NCBI GenBank assembly: GCA_004195305.1
Contig: SDWN01000206.1
Location: 1-7,205, forward strand
Length of the DNA stretch: 7,205 nt
Direction: 5' to 3'
From: Neptunomonas sp.
GTDB taxonomy: Bacteria > Pseudomonadota > Gammaproteobacteria > Pseudomonadales > Balneatricaceae
Shown here: in pieces, positions 6,004-7,205 of the stretch
How positions within the stretch are numbered: position 1 is the first letter of the stretch
How the letters are laid out: each line of letters opens with the position of its first letter
Notes under the pieces: model-generated
What the model saw: only the letters and a program-made list of their open reading frames with translations
The model's database searches: none
What the model was told of the DNA's origin: nothing
Made by a program: the position numbers and the translations under genes

Positions 6004-6918
6004 TTACTGCCAGGGACGCGAATAGGCACCTAAGGTGGTCTGGGTCCCTTCGGACACATTACCCAGCGCGGTCATCCATTCTGGCTTGGCTTGATACCCC
6101 TTCGGGTCGGCCTGCATCGCATCAATCGCCTGACGCCAAACACTAACCACCTGCTCAACATAGGCGGGGCTACGCTGCCGCCCCTCAATCTTCACCGCAC
6201 AGACGCCCACCTCCTGCAACTGCGGCAGCAACTCCAGGGTATTGAGGCCCGCTTTATAGCGATCGATCAGTACATTGTTAAGCCGTGTCTCAAGCCCTCC
6301 GTCGGCCTGTTCTTCCCAGCGCACCGCATTCGCAGGCGAGCAGGCGCCGCAGGTATTAGGGGACTGATCGGTCACATAAGAGGAGAGGTAGCAGCGACCT
6401 TCGGCCATGATGCACAGCGAACCGAAAGCAAACACCTCCAGCTCCACCGGGCTCTGGGCGGCCACCTGACGCACCTGGGCCATCGACAGCACGCGCGGCA
6501 GTACCGCCCGACGAATACCAAAATTCTCGTGGTAAAACTTGAGACTCTCGTAGTTGGTAGCAGAACCCTGGACCGACAGATGCAGCCCCAGATCCGGGTG
6601 CTTTTCTGCGGCGTAGCCCAGCACTCCCATATCTGCAGCGATCAGCGCACTGACACCCAGGTCAGCGGCCAGATCAACCGCAGCCTCCCAACGTTTCCAG
6701 CCGCTCGGCTGAGGGTAGGTATTAACCGCAACAAATACTTTTACACCGCGATCACGGGCATAGTCCAACGCGCGATAAGCTTTCTTATCATTGAAGTTGA
6801 GACCCGCAAAGTGACGCGCATTGGTATCATCTTTAAAGCCGATGTAAACCGCATCCGCACCATTATCTACGGCCGCTTTTAACGACGGGTAGTTCCCCGC
6901 CGGACAGACCAACTCCAT
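6004..6918 (-). CDS. ubiU: UbiU, oxygen-independent ubiquinone hydroxylation protein (U32 family), with internal deletion
   Basis: UbiU pairs with UbiV to hydroxylate the ubiquinone ring without O2. The protein matches E. coli UbiU nearly end to end: MELVCPAGN, GADAVYIG-x-KDDTNARHFAGLNF, VLPRVLS, EVFAFGSLCIM-x-EGRCYLSSY, GACSPA, KIEGRQRSPAYV and a TQTTLGAY end. The ATG at 6918 is preferred over 6924: AGG lies 7 bases upstream, and it restores E. coli numbering for C169, C176 and C193. Length is then 304 against 331. Nearly all the difference is one gap: LIDRY (217-221) is followed by KAGL and then NTLELLP, so about 28 residues carrying E. coli C232 (in YPTLCKGRY) are absent. C190 and C240 have no E. 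coli counterpart and might substitute. The frame is intact. Role is firm by family; cluster ligation here is uncertain. Confidence 0.92.
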   Translation of the reverse strand: MELVCPAGNYPSLKAAVDNGADAVYIGFKDDTNARHFAGLNFNDKKAYRALDYARDRGVKVFVAVNTYPQPSGWKRWEAAVDLAADLGVSALIAADMGVLGYAAEKHPDLGLHLSVQGSATNYESLKFYHENFGIRRAVLPRVLSMAQVRQVAAQSPVELEVFAFGSLCIMAEGRCYLSSYVTDQSPNTCGACSPANAVRWEEQADGGLETRLNNVLIDRYKAGLNTLELLPQLQEVGVCAVKIEGRQRSPAYVEQVVSVWRQAIDAMQADPKGYQAKPEWMTALGNVSEGTQTTLGAYSRPWQ

Positions 6919-6974
6919 ACTCATACCTATCGATTAATCACTACGTACGCGTTCTTGATAAACCCTGAAATCCA

Positions 6975-7023
6975 GCGGTGCACGGTAACAAACCAAACGG
7001 CATCCGCCCTTGATCCGGATCAA
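6975..7023 (-). promoter_or_regulatory. FNR/Dnr-dependent promoter of ubiUV
   Basis: TTGATCCGGATCAA (7010-7023) is a perfect FNR/Anr/Dnr palindrome, and symmetry extends one base each side (7009-7024). On the minus strand an extended -10, TG-T-TACCGT (hexamer 6987-6982), would start transcription near 6975 and put the box centre at -41.5, the class II position. In E. coli ubiUV is known to be FNR-activated. Because the site is symmetric, it could also serve a plus-strand promoter: TATACG at 7043-7048 is a candidate -10, 3 bases closer than ideal, with any gene beginning beyond the window. Confidence 0.75.
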
Positions 7024-7055
7024 GTTTAAAAAAAGGGAAAATTATACGCCAAACA

Positions 7056-7076
7056 GACTCAGAAAGCCTCTGCGTC
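7056..7076. other. Imperfect hairpin upstream of ubiU
   Basis: GAC-t-CAGA and TCTG-c-GTC flank the loop AAGCC, giving a seven-pair stem with one mismatch. On the minus strand it lies 31 bases after the possible gene end at 7108 and is followed by only a broken T tract (TGTTTGG), so it is at best a weak terminator. Confidence 0.25.
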
Positions 7077-7107
7077 AAAACAGCACTCTTTTTCAGATAC
7101 CCTGTGA

Positions 7108-7203
7108 TTAGCGGTGCCGCAGTGGCGACTGACTACAGCAGGTACTGTCGGTATTACGGGCATTATCGCGAATGTTCGCATCCTGATAGTGATACCAGCC
7201 CAG
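7108..7203 (-). CDS. Possible 3' end of an unidentified minus-strand gene (cut by right window edge)
   Basis: A minus-strand frame is open from the window edge to TAA at 7110-7108, giving 31 residues (LGWYHYQDANIRDNARN..., ending ...PLRHR). Almost all its codons end in C, G or T, as in the neighbouring genes. It would lie in the same direction as ubiU, with the hairpin (7056-7076) and the ubiUV promoter in between. I recognise no family. Two other frames here are also open to the edge (minus to about 7060, and plus from GTG 7122), so the choice is weak. Confidence 0.25.
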   Translation of the reverse strand: MGWYHYQDANIRDNARNTDSTCCSQSPLRHR

Positions 7204-7205
7204 CC

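Noticed and set aside
6091..6882. A 263-codon plus-strand frame, and other plus-strand frames opposite ubiV, the ligase, dnr and the membrane-protein gene.
   Set aside because: They lie antisense to well-identified genes, and the translations are Arg/His/Ser-rich without motifs, typical of antisense reading.
1..7205. CRISPR arrays, tRNA or rRNA genes, insertion sequences, att sites and toxin or defence genes.
   Set aside because: No spaced direct repeats, cloverleaf-like sequence, transposase or terminal inverted repeats were seen on either strand.

Overview
The window looks like a stretch of chromosome from a marine-type, facultatively anaerobic gammaproteobacterium, probably a nitrate or nitrite respirer. 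This rests on protein resemblance recalled from memory: E. coli-like UbiU and UbiV, a Pseudomonas Dnr-like regulator and an AlkK-like acyl-CoA ligase. No species can be named. Every convincing gene lies on the minus strand, so the genes are read from right to left.

Layout from the right edge: (1) 7108-7203 may hold the 3' end of an unidentified minus-strand gene. (2) A perfect FNR/Dnr palindrome at 7010-7023 precedes ubiU (6004-6918) and ubiV (5078-5968), which form a two-gene operon closed by an intrinsic terminator at 5004-5032. (3) A 323-base spacer without a convincing gene follows. (4) A stand-alone class I acyl-CoA ligase occupies 3114-4751. (5) A second FNR/Dnr-type box (2916-2929) lies upstream of an unrecognised membrane protein (2143-2838) with an internal duplication and a cysteine cluster. 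(6) A possible 48-residue hydrophobic ORF (1956-2102) is followed by a Dnr-type CRP/FNR regulator (1198-1887). (7) A third FNR/Dnr box (1094-1107) lies exactly 41.5 bases upstream of the start predicted from a perfect TATAAT. It belongs to a chemoreceptor-like gene whose cytoplasmic part runs off the left edge (1-987).

The likely common theme is low oxygen and nitrogen-oxide respiration. The regulator has the E-x-x-S-R recognition helix that reads TTGAT half-sites. Three genes or operons in the window carry such sites: oxygen-independent ubiquinone hydroxylation (UbiUV), a Cys-containing membrane protein of unknown role, and a transmembrane sensor. That the local regulator itself controls them is inference, because a separate Fnr/Anr could read the same sites.

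The most unusual observation is in UbiU. About 28 residues are missing in frame, including the segment with the fourth [4Fe-4S] ligand known in E. coli (C232), while two cysteines absent from E. coli UbiU (C190 and C240) are present.
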